From positions 4,030,001 through 4,094,000 of the forward strand of contig NC_018691.1 of assembly GCF_000300005.1 (NCBI RefSeq): a stretch of DNA of 64,000 nucleotides, read 5' to 3'. This document shows positions 32,115 to 40,757 of the stretch, in pieces. This DNA comes from Alloalcanivorax dieselolei B5. Lineage in GTDB: Bacteria > Pseudomonadota > Gammaproteobacteria > Pseudomonadales > Alcanivoracaceae. Each line of letters opens with the position of its first letter. Positions within the stretch are counted from its first letter, which is position 1. A program made the translations under genes and the position numbers. The notes beneath the pieces were generated by a model. The model ran no database searches. It was given only the letters and a program-made list of their open reading frames with translations, and had not been told where the DNA came from.

Positions 32115-32503
32115 GAACACAATCCTGAGAAGCTATCGCTGATCAGACATTGTTTATGTACTTCATGACAGTATTGAGACCGCAGGAATGCGACCGCAGG
32201 CTGAAGAGGAGCAGATTTAGGGTACGCGCCCAAACCTCTTTCAAAATTCAGAAAGTAACGATCTTTGTATTCAATATCGACATAAGGCAAAGCATCAAGC
32301 TCTGTTTTATCAACACCTGGAGAAACAGGGCCATACTCACCGCCGATTCCGATTGTCACATCCCAATCTTTCCAATTGCGTGTTCCCATTTCTTCCTCAC
32401 CGTGTTCGTATGAGGAATTTCTCCAGCCGATTTCCTCGGCATATGCTGCGGTACTTCCAAACATCGTACAATCCGAAAGCGAAGCTACTATAAGCTTTTT
32501 CAT
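32111..32503 (-). pseudogene. Truncated MipA/OmpV-like outer-membrane protein
   Basis: A 130-residue frame with GGAGGTGCT before ATG 32503, a signal peptide ending AAYA, then WDVTIGIGGEYGPVSPG and LPYVDIEYKDRYFLNFERGLG, the opening strands of the MipA/OmpV family (normally about 250-280 residues). After GLG the family pattern stops and the remaining 40 residues look unrelated, so this is probably a 5' remnant fused to foreign sequence. The region is AT-rich compared with the glycan operon. Its stop overlaps the ELM1 ATG, so it may still serve as a translated leader. Confidence 0.6.
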
Positions 32504-32518
32504 AGCACCTCCTTTCAT

Positions 32519-32721
32519 TGTTTAGTTGGCCTTCCACCCGCCAAAAATACTTGAAAGGGCGATTGAACAATTACAGCTTAGATGATCGCGTCTAACTGAC
32601 AGGTTGAGAGCAAATTAAAGATTGTTAATGTTGGAAAAGACGTAACTGTCCGCCCAGCCCACCTAATAATAGATCTTCCAAGCCGTTACATTATGAGCTC
32701 CCCAACAAACCGGAGATCATC
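32519..32721. other. AT-rich spacer between the MipA-like remnant and the TnpB relic
   Basis: About 200 bp holding the probable promoter for the leftward glycan operon. No gene or clear insertion-sequence end is visible. Confidence 0.4.
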
Positions 32722-33018
32722 ATGAACAAACTTGTTGAAGAGAAGGCTGGAGAAAGCACACAAACCCCGAACCCGTTGCGTGATGGCGTGTTTATCTTTC
32801 GCAATAAATCCGGTGACAAGGTCAAACTAATGTACTGGCAACGTAACGGTCTGATGGTGAGTTACAAGCGCCTGAAACAAGGGCGCTTCAAGTGGCCCAA
32901 GGCCAGTGCCGACAGCCTGTCGCTGCCCCGTCAGGATCTGGAACTTTTGCTGGATGGCATTGACCTGAACAAGCTCAAGCGAGTGTGTCGGGGGCGGCTC
33001 AGGAAAAACAGGTGCTGA
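32722..33018 (+). CDS. Orphan IS66 TnpB-like protein (relic)
   Basis: A 98-residue frame whose core DGVFIFRNKSGDKVKLMYWQ, then GLMVSYKRLKQGRFKWP and LELLLDGIDLNKL, follows the IS66 accessory protein TnpB (the frame called IS66 Orf2). It differs from the TnpB at 62.6 kb, so it comes from another IS66-group element. The N-terminal 20 residues are not TnpB-like, and tnpA, tnpC and terminal repeats are absent. It is therefore most likely a leftover, although the frame is open and preceded by a weak ribosome site. Confidence 0.65.
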   Translation: MNKLVEEKAGESTQTPNPLRDGVFIFRNKSGDKVKLMYWQRNGLMVSYKRLKQGRFKWPKASADSLSLPRQDLELLLDGIDLNKLKRVCRGRLRKNRC

Positions 33019-33052
33019 TTTTCTGGCGCTTACGATTGAGGTCGGCCGACGC

Positions 33053-33994
33053 TTATTTGACGCTGCCTCGCGGTGGCGTCCGAGCGACGCCCGGGGATTC
33101 GTCACGACGGCGCCAATACCAGGCCAGCACCGCGCCGGAGAGGTTGTGCCAGACGCTGAACAGGGCACCGGGCAAGGCGGCCATGGCAGTGAAATGTTTC
33201 ACCGCCAGCGCCACGCCGAGACCGGAGTTCTGCATGCCCACCTCGATGGCAAGGGTGCGGGCACGGCGCGGGTCGAAACGGAACAGTCTGGCAACGCCAT
33301 AGCCGGCGGCCAGGCCGATACCGTTGTGCAGCACCACCGCCAGCATGACGAGGGCGCCGCCACTGGCGATACGGGATTGATTCAGGGCCACGATGATGCC
33401 GATCACCAGAACGATGGCGGCCACGGAAATCAGAGGGAAGGCATCACGCACCCGATCCAGCCGCTTGCCCAGTAACGAATTGATCAAGGTGCCACCAATC
33501 ACCGGCAACAAAACGATCTTCACCAGGGAAACCAGCATCGCCGCCACCGGCACGGGCAGGGTTTCGCCCAGATACAGCCACACCAAAGCCGGTGTCGCCA
33601 GCACCGCCACCAGGGTGGACACCGCGGTCATGGCGATGGACAGCGCCACATCGGCGCGGGCCAGATAACAGATCACGTTGGACGCGGTGCCGCCGGGACA
33701 GGCGCCGACGATCACCAGACCGACCATCACCTCCGTGGGCAGGGCCAGGACCTTGGCCACCAGCAGCGCGGCCAGCGGCATGACCAAGTATTGCAGCGCC
33801 ACCCCCAGGCCAATGACGCCGGGCGCCCTGAATACACGCAGGAAGTCCTCCCAGGTCAGGGTCAGCCCCATGCCGAACATGATCACCATCAGCAGCGGAA
33901 CGATCCAGTCGGACAGCGCCGCCAGTGGCGCCGGCATGAAATAGGCAAAAATGGAAAACAAAATCGCCCACAGCGGGAAAAGTCTCGCGATCAT
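33053..33994 (-). CDS. Bile acid:sodium symporter family (BASS) transporter
   Basis: A 313-residue inner-membrane protein with nine to ten helices in inverted repeats. The N-half has VPLLMVIMFGMGLTLTWEDF, the crossover region VIVGACPGGTASNVICYLA carries the sodium and substrate site, and the late segment has EVGMQNSGLGVALA, also typical. Bacterial members import organic anions such as pantoate or oxo-acids with sodium; substrate unknown. Single gene, leftward, 54 bp after cysE. Confidence 0.88.
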   Translation of the reverse strand: MIARLFPLWAILFSIFAYFMPAPLAALSDWIVPLLMVIMFGMGLTLTWEDFLRVFRAPGVIGLGVALQYLVMPLAALLVAKVLALPTEVMVGLVIVGACPGGTASNVICYLARADVALSIAMTAVSTLVAVLATPALVWLYLGETLPVPVAAMLVSLVKIVLLPVIGGTLINSLLGKRLDRVRDAFPLISVAAIVLVIGIIVALNQSRIASGGALVMLAVVLHNGIGLAAGYGVARLFRFDPRRARTLAIEVGMQNSGLGVALAVKHFTAMAALPGALFSVWHNLSGAVLAWYWRRRDESPGVARTPPRGSVK

Positions 33995-34048
33995 GCCCTG
34001 CCCTCACTATCTGATGTTGTTGTTCTGGATACCGTCGTGCGGGAGTGG

Positions 34049-34819
34049 TCAGTCGGTGCCCTCCCGGGCCTTGATGGACTCGAAGTCCTCATCCTTCAAT
34101 TCCGGCAGTTGCTCGTCGCAGCCCTGGATGCCCTGGCGGCGCAGGTTGTCGCAGACCCGGTCCAGTTTGCCGTCCACCGCGTGCATATGATCCAGCAGCG
34201 TGCCAATGGCCTCCGCCACCGGGTCGGGCATATCGTTGCTGACGCCATAAGCCTGGAAGCCGATCTTCTCCGCCATCTCCCGGCGGTTGCGCTCCTGCTC
34301 GTTGGCCGGTTGACGGATCACGCGGCCGGGAATGCCAATCACCGTGGCGCCTTCCGGCACTTCCTTGGTAACCACGGAGTTGGAGCCAATTTTGGCGTTC
34401 TTATGCACCACGAACGGGCCCAGCACCTTGGCGCCGGCACCGACCACCACACCGTCTTCCAGCGTCGGGTGGCGCTTGCCCTTGTTCCAACTGGTACCGC
34501 CCAGGGTGACGCCGTGGTACAGGGTGACGTCATCGCCAATCTCGGCGGTCTCGCCAATCACCACGCCCATGCCATGGTCGATAAAGAAACGTCGGCCAAT
34601 CCGCGCTCCCGGGTGAATCTCGATACCGGTCAGCCAGCGGCTGAAGGTGGAGATCAAACGCGCGAGCAGCTTCAGACCGTGCCCCCAACACCAGTGCGCC
34701 AGCCGATGGAACAAGACGGCATGCAGCCCCGGATAGTTCAGCAATACCTCAAGGGTGTTGCGCGCCGCCGGGTCACGGTGAAAGACGGATTGGATGTCCT
34801 CTTTGATCTGCTCGAACAT
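34049..34819 (-). CDS. cysE: Serine O-acetyltransferase
   Basis: A 256-residue left-handed beta-helix acetyltransferase that makes O-acetylserine from serine and acetyl-CoA, the first step of cysteine synthesis. Visible are an N-terminal helical domain ([20 protein letters not shown]), hexapeptide repeats with the active-site His in [20 protein letters not shown] and [11 protein letters not shown], and [19 protein letters not shown]. The C-terminal 70 residues extend beyond the helix. It follows trmJ on the same strand with a 30-bp gap, as in many gammaproteobacteria. Confidence 0.95.
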   Translation of the reverse strand: MFEQIKEDIQSVFHRDPAARNTLEVLLNYPGLHAVLFHRLAHWCWGHGLKLLARLISTFSRWLTGIEIHPGARIGRRFFIDHGMGVVIGETAEIGDDVTLYHGVTLGGTSWNKGKRHPTLEDGVVVGAGAKVLGPFVVHKNAKIGSNSVVTKEVPEGATVIGIPGRVIRQPANEQERNRREMAEKIGFQAYGVSNDMPDPVAEAIGTLLDHMHAVDGKLDRVCDNLRRQGIQGCDEQLPELKDEDFESIKAREGTD

Positions 34820-34849
34820 AGTTACCTCTAAGAGCCTGCTCTACCTGCT

Positions 34850-35617
34850 CTATGAGCGGTCATCCAGGGCCTTGTCAATGGCCACCAGGGTGCCGCGCAG
34901 GATATTGATTTCCATTCTGTCGGGGCGGGCGCGCAGGAACAATCGCCGCATGCGTGTCATCACCTGGGCCGGTTTTTCCGGGTCCAGGAACTCACTGCGC
35001 ACCATGATTCGCTCCAGATGATCGAGGAAGTGCTGGACGGCGTCGTTACTGGCCGCCGGCTCGTCCCAATACATCCGGGGTGGCGTCATGGTGGCACGAT
35101 TGGCCCGCGCCGCCTTCGGCACGGTATCGTCGTCGGCCAGTACCAGACGCAGTTCATAGGCAATCAACTGCACCGCCGACGCCACGTTCAGCACACCATA
35201 CTCCGGGTTGGTGGGCACGGAAACATGCAGGTTACAGCGGTGCAGCTCTTCGTTGGTCAGGCCACGGTCCTCACGTCCGAACAGCACGGCAATGCGGGCG
35301 TCGGCGGGTTCCTGTTCCAGTTGCTGGCCGAGCTCACGTGGCGTCAGGCAGGGCCAGGGGATACGGCGATGGCGGGCACTGGTGCCCACCACCAGGGTGG
35401 CGCCTTCCAGGGCTTCATCCAGGCTGTCGCACACCCTGGCCGCGGCAAGAATGTCGCCGGCACCGGAAGCGCGGGAGGTGGCCTCGGCGCTGGGGTGGAT
35501 TTTCGGCGTCACCAGCCGCAGATCGCTCAGTCCCATGGTCTTCATGGCGCGAGCCGCCGCACCGATATTGCCCGGGTGGGTGGTTCCTACCATCACCACG
35601 CGCACGTTGTCTAACAT
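34850..35617 (-). CDS. trmJ: tRNA (cytidine/uridine-2'-O-)-methyltransferase TrmJ
   Basis: A 255-residue SPOUT-class enzyme that methylates the ribose at position 32 of tRNA anticodon loops. Knot motifs are present: VVMVGTTHPGNIGAAARAMK at the N-terminus, IAVLFGREDRGLTNEEL, and VPTNPEYGVLNVASAVQLIAYEL folded in the trefoil. The C-terminal helical part is the TrmJ extension. It is upstream of cysE and divergent from suhB, a conserved arrangement. Confidence 0.94.
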   Translation of the reverse strand: MLDNVRVVMVGTTHPGNIGAAARAMKTMGLSDLRLVTPKIHPSAEATSRASGAGDILAAARVCDSLDEALEGATLVVGTSARHRRIPWPCLTPRELGQQLEQEPADARIAVLFGREDRGLTNEELHRCNLHVSVPTNPEYGVLNVASAVQLIAYELRLVLADDDTVPKAARANRATMTPPRMYWDEPAASNDAVQHFLDHLERIMVRSEFLDPEKPAQVMTRMRRLFLRARPDRMEINILRGTLVAIDKALDDRS

Positions 35618-35770
35618 GATGTATCCAGATCGCGGGAAAGAAGGGGAGTTTAACAGATTCTCACCTGCCCACAGTCCTCCGCCTCTGCTAAACTTCGCGG
35701 CAATATGGCTCCTGGTGCCCGTTCAAGGTCACCGGCCCAAACCGCTCTTTTAAACCGACAGGATACCGGC

Positions 35771-36592
35771 ATGCACGCGCCGCAAGTGAACATTGCTCTG
35801 CGAGCCGCCCGCCAGGCGGGCAATCTGATCCGCCGCGCGGCGGAGAACAACGATCCCCTGACCGTGGATCAAAAGGGCATGAACGACTTCGTCACCCAGG
35901 TGGACCGGGCGGCGGAAGCTCGCATCATCGAGGTGATTCGCAAAGCCTATCCGCAACACGGCATCCTCGCCGAGGAAGGCGGCGAGATCACCGGCACCGG
36001 TGAAGGTGTCGACTATCAGTGGATCATCGATCCGCTGGACGGCACCACCAACTTCATCCACGGTTTTCCGCAATATTGCGTTTCCATTGCTCTGTCCATC
36101 AAAGGCCGGGTCGAGCACGCGGTGATCTACGATCCACTGCGGGATGAGGAATTCACCGCCAGCCGCGGCCGCGGCGCGGCGCTCAACGGTCGCCGTCTCC
36201 GGGTCAGCAAGCGCGCCGGTCTGGCCGGCGCCCTGATCGGCACCGGCTTTCCCTTCCGCGCCGACCAGGTCCAGCACCTGGATGCTTATCTCGGCATGTT
36301 CAAATCCATCGCCGAATCCACCGCCGGCCTGCGCCGCCCCGGTTCCGCCGCCCTCGATCTGGCCTGGGTGGCCGCCGGTCGCATGGACGGTTTCTTCGAG
36401 ATTGGCCTGGCGCCCTGGGACATGGCCGCGGGCACGCTGCTGATCACCGAAGCCGGCGGTCTGGTGGGCGATCTCGCTGGCGGCCACGGCCACCTGGACT
36501 TTGGCCATGTGGTGGCCGGAGCGCCCAAGGTCTTCAAGGGCCTGCTGCAGAAAATCCAGCCCCATCTCACCGCGGCTCTGCGTCGCCACTAA
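35771..36592 (+). CDS. suhB: Inositol-1-monophosphatase/antitermination factor SuhB
   Basis: A 273-residue magnesium-dependent phosphatase. In enterobacteria SuhB also joins the rRNA antitermination complex. Motifs are HGILAEEGGEI (metal Glu), WIIDPLDGTTNFIHG and the C-terminal GFFEIGLAPWDMAAGTLLITEAGG. ATG 35771 gives the family N-terminus MHAPQVNIALRAARQAG; the open frame before it runs through the promoter shared with trmJ. Ends in a strong hairpin. Confidence 0.95.
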   Translation: MHAPQVNIALRAARQAGNLIRRAAENNDPLTVDQKGMNDFVTQVDRAAEARIIEVIRKAYPQHGILAEEGGEITGTGEGVDYQWIIDPLDGTTNFIHGFPQYCVSIALSIKGRVEHAVIYDPLRDEEFTASRGRGAALNGRRLRVSKRAGLAGALIGTGFPFRADQVQHLDAYLGMFKSIAESTAGLRRPGSAALDLAWVAAGRMDGFFEIGLAPWDMAAGTLLITEAGGLVGDLAGGHGHLDFGHVVAGAPKVFKGLLQKIQPHLTAALRRH

Positions 36593-36598
36593 GCCCGC

Positions 36599-36637
36599 GC
36601 GGGCCCGCTCCCGGCGGGCCCGCCGCCCGCCTGTTTT
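36599..36637 (+). terminator. Rho-independent terminator of suhB
   Basis: Perfect 10-bp stem of two GCGGGCCCGC copies (36599-36608 and 36614-36623) around TCCCG. A further GC-rich stretch separates it from the T5 run at 36633-36637, so termination may be moderate. Confidence 0.7.
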
Positions 36638-36655
36638 TCTCGATCACCCTGATTT

Positions 36656-36670
36656 GTAAATCCGATTTAC
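36656..36670. promoter_or_regulatory. 15-bp palindrome GTAAATC-C-GATTTAC upstream of the catabolic operon
   Basis: A perfect 7-1-7 dyad about 115 bp before the aldehyde dehydrogenase start. It resembles the spacing of GntR or similar operators and is close to, but one base shorter than, a TyrR/PhhR box (TGTAAA-N6-TTTACA). No regulator gene lies in the operon, so the binding factor is probably encoded elsewhere. Confidence 0.6.
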
Positions 36671-36785
36671 CAAGGGATGGGATTGCACGCCGGGCTCTGC
36701 TAGCGTAACCCTATACCTCTATTCTCACGGGCGCGGCCACAGGCCGCGCCTCTTGCCTTTGATACGCTTTCAGGAGAGCCACGCC

Positions 36786-38240
36786 ATGACCCAGCACAAC
36801 ATCAAGGACTCTGATCTGTTCCGCCAGCAGTGTTTCATCAACGGGCAGTGGTGTGATGCCGAGGGTGGCGCCACCCTGGACGTGGACAACCCCGCCACCG
36901 GTGAGATCATTGGCACCGTGCCGCGCATGGCGGAAGAGGGAACCCGGCAGGCCATCGCCGCCGCCGACAACGCCCTGCCCGCCTGGCGTGACAAAACCGC
37001 CGAGGAACGCGGCAAACTGCTCTACGCCTGGTATGAGTTGATGATGGCGCACCAGGACGACCTGGCCACCATCATGACCCTGGAGCAAGGCAAACCGTTC
37101 GCCGAATCCAAGGGCGAAATCGCCTACGCCGCCTCCTTCCTGAAATGGTTCGCCGAGGAAGCCCGGCGCGCCTATGGCAACACCATTCCCGGCGCCCGCC
37201 CCGGCCAGCGTATCGTGGTGATCAAGCAACCCATTGGGGTAACCGCCGCGATCACGCCCTGGAACTTCCCCTCTTCCATGATCACCCGCAAGGCCGGCGC
37301 CGCCCTGGCCGCCGGCTGCACCATGGTGGTCAAGCCGGCCAGCGCCACCCCCTATTCCGCGCTGGCGCTGGGTGAACTGGCTACCCGGGCCGGCATTCCC
37401 GCCGGTGTGATCAATGTGATCACCGGTTCCGCCGCCGCCATTTCCACCACCATCACCCAGTCCCCGGTGGTGCGCAAAGTCAGCTTCACCGGCTCCACCG
37501 AAGTAGGCAGCCAGTTGATGGCACAGTGCGCCGAACACATCCAGAAGGTGTCCCTGGAACTGGGCGGCAACGCGCCGTTCATCGTCTTCGACGACGCCGA
37601 TCTGGACAAAGCGGTGGAGGGCGCCATCGCCAGCAAATTCCGCAACACCGGGCAAACCTGTGTGTGCGTGAACCGGTTCCTGGTACAGGATGGCGTGCAC
37701 GATGCCTTCGTGGAAAAACTGGCGGCGGCGATCAATCAACTGAAAGTGGGCGATGGCTTCGAGGACGGCGTCACCCAGGCACCGTTGATCAACCAGGGAG
37801 CGGTGAAGAAGGTGATCGAACACATCGAGGACGCCAAATCCAAGGGCGCCAAAGTGGTGCTCGGCGGCGCCGCTCATGAACGCGGCGGCAACTTCGTGCA
37901 GCCGACGCTGATCACCGGCGCCACCCAGGACATGGAGTTCTGCCACGAGGAAACCTTCGGGCCGCTGGCCGCGGTGATCCGCTTCCAGGACGAGCAGGAA
38001 GCGATCCAACTGGCCAACGACACCCCGTTCGGTCTTGCTTCCTATTTCTACAGCGAAAACATCCACCGCGTGTGGCGCGTGGCGGAAGCGCTGGAAGCCG
38101 GCATGGTGGGTATCAACGAAGGCTTGATCTCCAACGCCGCCGCCCCGTTCGGTGGCGTCAAGGAATCCGGCCTGGGCCGTGAAGGCTCCCATTACGGCAT
38201 GGAAGAGTATCTGGAAGCCAAATACCTCTGCATGGGCTGA
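36786..38240 (+). CDS. NAD(P)-dependent aldehyde dehydrogenase, succinate-semialdehyde dehydrogenase-like
   Basis: A 484-residue ALDH of the GabD group: FINGQWCDAEGG, TPWNFPSSMITRKAGAALAA (cofactor binding), SLELGGNAPFIVFDDADLD (catalytic Glu) and FRNTGQTCVCVNRFLVQ with the nucleophile Cys. GabD oxidises succinic semialdehyde to succinate in GABA and related amine breakdown. Start ATG 36786 is behind AGGAGAG; an earlier ATG at 36753 is rejected. First gene of the six-gene operon, 3 bp before the next. Exact aldehyde unknown; two aminotransferases downstream could supply it. Confidence 0.88.
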   Translation: MTQHNIKDSDLFRQQCFINGQWCDAEGGATLDVDNPATGEIIGTVPRMAEEGTRQAIAAADNALPAWRDKTAEERGKLLYAWYELMMAHQDDLATIMTLEQGKPFAESKGEIAYAASFLKWFAEEARRAYGNTIPGARPGQRIVVIKQPIGVTAAITPWNFPSSMITRKAGAALAAGCTMVVKPASATPYSALALGELATRAGIPAGVINVITGSAAAISTTITQSPVVRKVSFTGSTEVGSQLMAQCAEHIQKVSLELGGNAPFIVFDDADLDKAVEGAIASKFRNTGQTCVCVNRFLVQDGVHDAFVEKLAAAINQLKVGDGFEDGVTQAPLINQGAVKKVIEHIEDAKSKGAKVVLGGAAHERGGNFVQPTLITGATQDMEFCHEETFGPLAAVIRFQDEQEAIQLANDTPFGLASYFYSENIHRVWRVAEALEAGMVGINEGLISNAAAPFGGVKESGLGREGSHYGMEEYLEAKYLCMG

Positions 38241-38243
38241 TAA

Positions 38244-39452
38244 ATGACCATGGTTTCCATCGCGTTACTGCCCGGTGACGGTATCGGCGGCGAGGTGATG
38301 GCCGCCACCGTACCGGTCCTTGATACCCTGGTCCAGCGGCACCGGTTGCCGCTGGAGTACCAGGTTCTCCCCTGGCCCGCCACCGAGTGGCACCGGCAAC
38401 ACGGCAGCATGATGCCGGACGACGCCCTCGATCAGTTGCTCGGCTACGATGCCTTGCTCTTGGGGGCGCTGGGGGATCCCGGACCGCTGGATCAGCCAGA
38501 CCGCTATCACCTGCCCGACAGCATTTCCCTGGCCCCCCTGCTGACGCTGCGAAAATCGCTCAATCTCTGGGCCTGCGAACGCCCCGCCCGCTACTACCCC
38601 GGCGTCCCCTGCTATCTGTCCGATCCGCGCGCCAGGGAACTGGACATGCTGGTGATCCGGGAAAACAGCGAAGGGGAATACGCCGGCCAGGGCGGCCGCC
38701 TGCGCGCCGGCACCGAAGACGAAGTCGCCACCCAACTGGAAGTGTTCACCTACGCCGCCACCGAGCGGCTGATCCGCCATGCTTTCGAACGGGCCCGGCA
38801 ACGGGCGCGGGAGCGCCTCGACGAAAAACGCGTGCGCGCTTTCACCGGCCCCGGTGGCGAAACCCGGGAATCCCAGGTTTGCCTGATCACCAAACGCAAT
38901 GCCCAGGCCTTCTGGGGTGATCTTTATGATCGCGTCTTCCAGCAGGTGGCAACGGAGTACGCGGATGTCGCTACCCACCACGAGCTGGTGGACGCGGCGG
39001 CGATGAAGTTCGTGCAATGCCCCTGGCGCTTCGATGTGGTGGTGGCCAGCAACCTGCACGGTGACATCCTTACCGATCTGGCCGCGGTCCTGGCCGGTGG
39101 TCTGGGGGTGGCGCCTTCCGCCAATATCAATCCCGCCGATGCCAGTGTGCCGGCGCTGTTTGAACCGACCCACGGTTCGGCGCCGGATATCGCCGGCCGC
39201 AATCTGGCCGACCCCCGCGCCACTTTGTTCAGCTTGGCGCTGTTGTTGCAATGGTTAGGAGAGCGGTTAGGAGAACGGCTAGGAGAACGGTCGGATGCCA
39301 CTGACGGTATTAAGAGCTCGAACGAAAAAAATCGGCTTTTTTCTAGCGCGGGCCACCAATTGCATGAGACGCTGATAGCGGATCTCGCTGCCGGACATCC
39401 GGCCAGCGGCACCGACGCCGTGGGTCGGCGTATCGCCAACGCTTTACGGTAA
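38244..39452 (+). CDS. Isocitrate/isopropylmalate dehydrogenase-family enzyme (tartrate or D-malate type)
   Basis: 402 residues of the beta-decarboxylating dehydrogenase fold: IALLPGDGIGGEVM, RENSEGEYAGQGGR, catalytic region LITKRNAQAFWGDLYDRVF, SNLHGDILTDLAAVLAGG, and PTHGSAPDIAG for NAD. It is closer to tartrate/D-malate dehydrogenases than to LeuB by gene context. A low-complexity insertion near residues 335-370 (GERLGERLGERS then KSSNEKNRLF) interrupts the C-terminal helices and is not usual in the family. Second gene of the operon. Oxidises a 2-hydroxy acid, substrate unknown. Confidence 0.78.
   Translation: MTMVSIALLPGDGIGGEVMAATVPVLDTLVQRHRLPLEYQVLPWPATEWHRQHGSMMPDDALDQLLGYDALLLGALGDPGPLDQPDRYHLPDSISLAPLLTLRKSLNLWACERPARYYPGVPCYLSDPRARELDMLVIRENSEGEYAGQGGRLRAGTEDEVATQLEVFTYAATERLIRHAFERARQRARERLDEKRVRAFTGPGGETRESQVCLITKRNAQAFWGDLYDRVFQQVATEYADVATHHELVDAAAMKFVQCPWRFDVVVASNLHGDILTDLAAVLAGGLGVAPSANINPADASVPALFEPTHGSAPDIAGRNLADPRATLFSLALLLQWLGERLGERLGERSDATDGIKSSNEKNRLFSSAGHQLHETLIADLAAGHPASGTDAVGRRIANALR
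39255..39290 (+). repeat. Three 12-bp tandem repeats inside the dehydrogenase gene
   Basis: Units TTAGGAGAGCGG, TTAGGAGAACGG and CTAGGAGAACGG are in frame and encode LGER three times. They use TTA and CTA, codons rare in this GC-rich genome, and each unit carries AGGAG. Confidence 0.85.
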
Positions 39453-39506
39453 TCCGAGCAGCGCAACGCGGTATCAACCCGGGCTTCAGGCACGGAGGAG
39501 AGAGCG

Positions 39507-40757
39507 ATGCATCATCTGTCTCCATTGCTGGTGCAATCCAGCGGCATCTGCGCGGAGCGCGGTGAAGGAAGCTGGTTGTTCGATGCCGAAGGGCATCGCT
39601 GGCTGGATTTCACTTCCGGCATCGGCGTTACCGCCACCGGCCATTGCCACCCCAAGGTGGTGGCCGCCGCCCAGGAACAGGTGGCCCGGCTGGTCCACGC
39701 CCAGTACACCACCGTCACCCATCCCAATATGCTGCGTCTCAGCGACCGGCTCAGCGAGCACCTGCCCGCCGGCCTCGACGCCGTGGCCTTCTCCAACTCC
39801 GGCAGTGAAGCGGTGGAGACCGCCATCCGGCTGGCGCGGCACGCCACCGGCCGCCCCAACCTGATCGCTTTTCAGGGTGGCTTTCACGGTCGCACCCTGG
39901 CGGCGGCCTCGCTCACCAGTTCCACCACCAAGGTACGTAGCGGGTGGGGTCCGATGATGGCCGGCGTGTTCTTCGCGCCATTCCCGCACACCTACCTGTA
40001 CGGCTGGGATGAAGAAGCCACCAGCACCTTCTGCCTGCAACAGCTGGATCAGCTACTGATGACGCAAAGCCCCCCCGGGGACACCGCCGCCTTGATCATT
40101 GAACCGGTGCAAGGCGAGTTCGGTTACTACCCGGCACCGGCCTCGTTCCTGGCCGGTCTGCGCGAGCGCTGCGACCGCCATGGCATCCTGTTGATCGCCG
40201 ATGAAATCCAGGCCGGTTACGGCCGTACCGGCCGCTTCTGGAGTCACGAGCATGCCCGGATCCAGCCGGATATGGTGGTCACCGCCAAGGGGCTGGCCAG
40301 TGGCTACCCGTTGTCCGCCGTGGCCGCCGCCAAGGGCCTGATGGCTCAGGGCCGCCCCGGTTCCCAGGGCGGCACCTACGGTGCCAACGCGGTGTCCTGC
40401 GCCGCGGCTCTCGCCACCCTGGACGTGATCGAGGAAGAGGACCTGGTCAACCAGGCCGCCGAGCACGGCTGCTATCTGCGTGAGCGCCTGGAGGCGTTGG
40501 TTCAAAAACACGACGATATCGACGAGGTACGCGGCAAGGGCCTGATGCTGGGCATTGAGATGGTTCGCGCCCCCGGCCAGCCCGACGGCGAACGCGCCCA
40601 GACACTGTTGTCCCGGTGCGAACAGGCGGGATTATTGCTGCTGCGCTGCGGCACCCATGGCCAGGTGGTGCGCTGGTTACCCCCATTGACGGCGAGCCGT
40701 CAGGAAATCGATCTGGCGGTGGACACCTTCGAGGACGCCCTGGAGAACAGTGCATGA
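39507..40757 (+). CDS. Class III aminotransferase (GABA/acetylornithine-type)
   Basis: A 416-residue PLP enzyme of subgroup II: FTSGIGVTATGHCHPKVV, AFSNSGSEAVETAIRLARH, GGFHGRTLAAASLTSS, LLIADEIQAGYGRTG and the PLP lysine in DMVVTAKGLASGYPLS. It moves an amino group from an omega- or beta-amino acid to an oxo acid, giving a semialdehyde that the ALDH at the start of the operon could oxidise. ATG 39507 follows GGAGGAGAG. It overlaps the next gene as ATGA. Confidence 0.88.
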   Translation: MHHLSPLLVQSSGICAERGEGSWLFDAEGHRWLDFTSGIGVTATGHCHPKVVAAAQEQVARLVHAQYTTVTHPNMLRLSDRLSEHLPAGLDAVAFSNSGSEAVETAIRLARHATGRPNLIAFQGGFHGRTLAAASLTSSTTKVRSGWGPMMAGVFFAPFPHTYLYGWDEEATSTFCLQQLDQLLMTQSPPGDTAALIIEPVQGEFGYYPAPASFLAGLRERCDRHGILLIADEIQAGYGRTGRFWSHEHARIQPDMVVTAKGLASGYPLSAVAAAKGLMAQGRPGSQGGTYGANAVSCAAALATLDVIEEEDLVNQAAEHGCYLRERLEALVQKHDDIDEVRGKGLMLGIEMVRAPGQPDGERAQTLLSRCEQAGLLLLRCGTHGQVVRWLPPLTASRQEIDLAVDTFEDALENSA

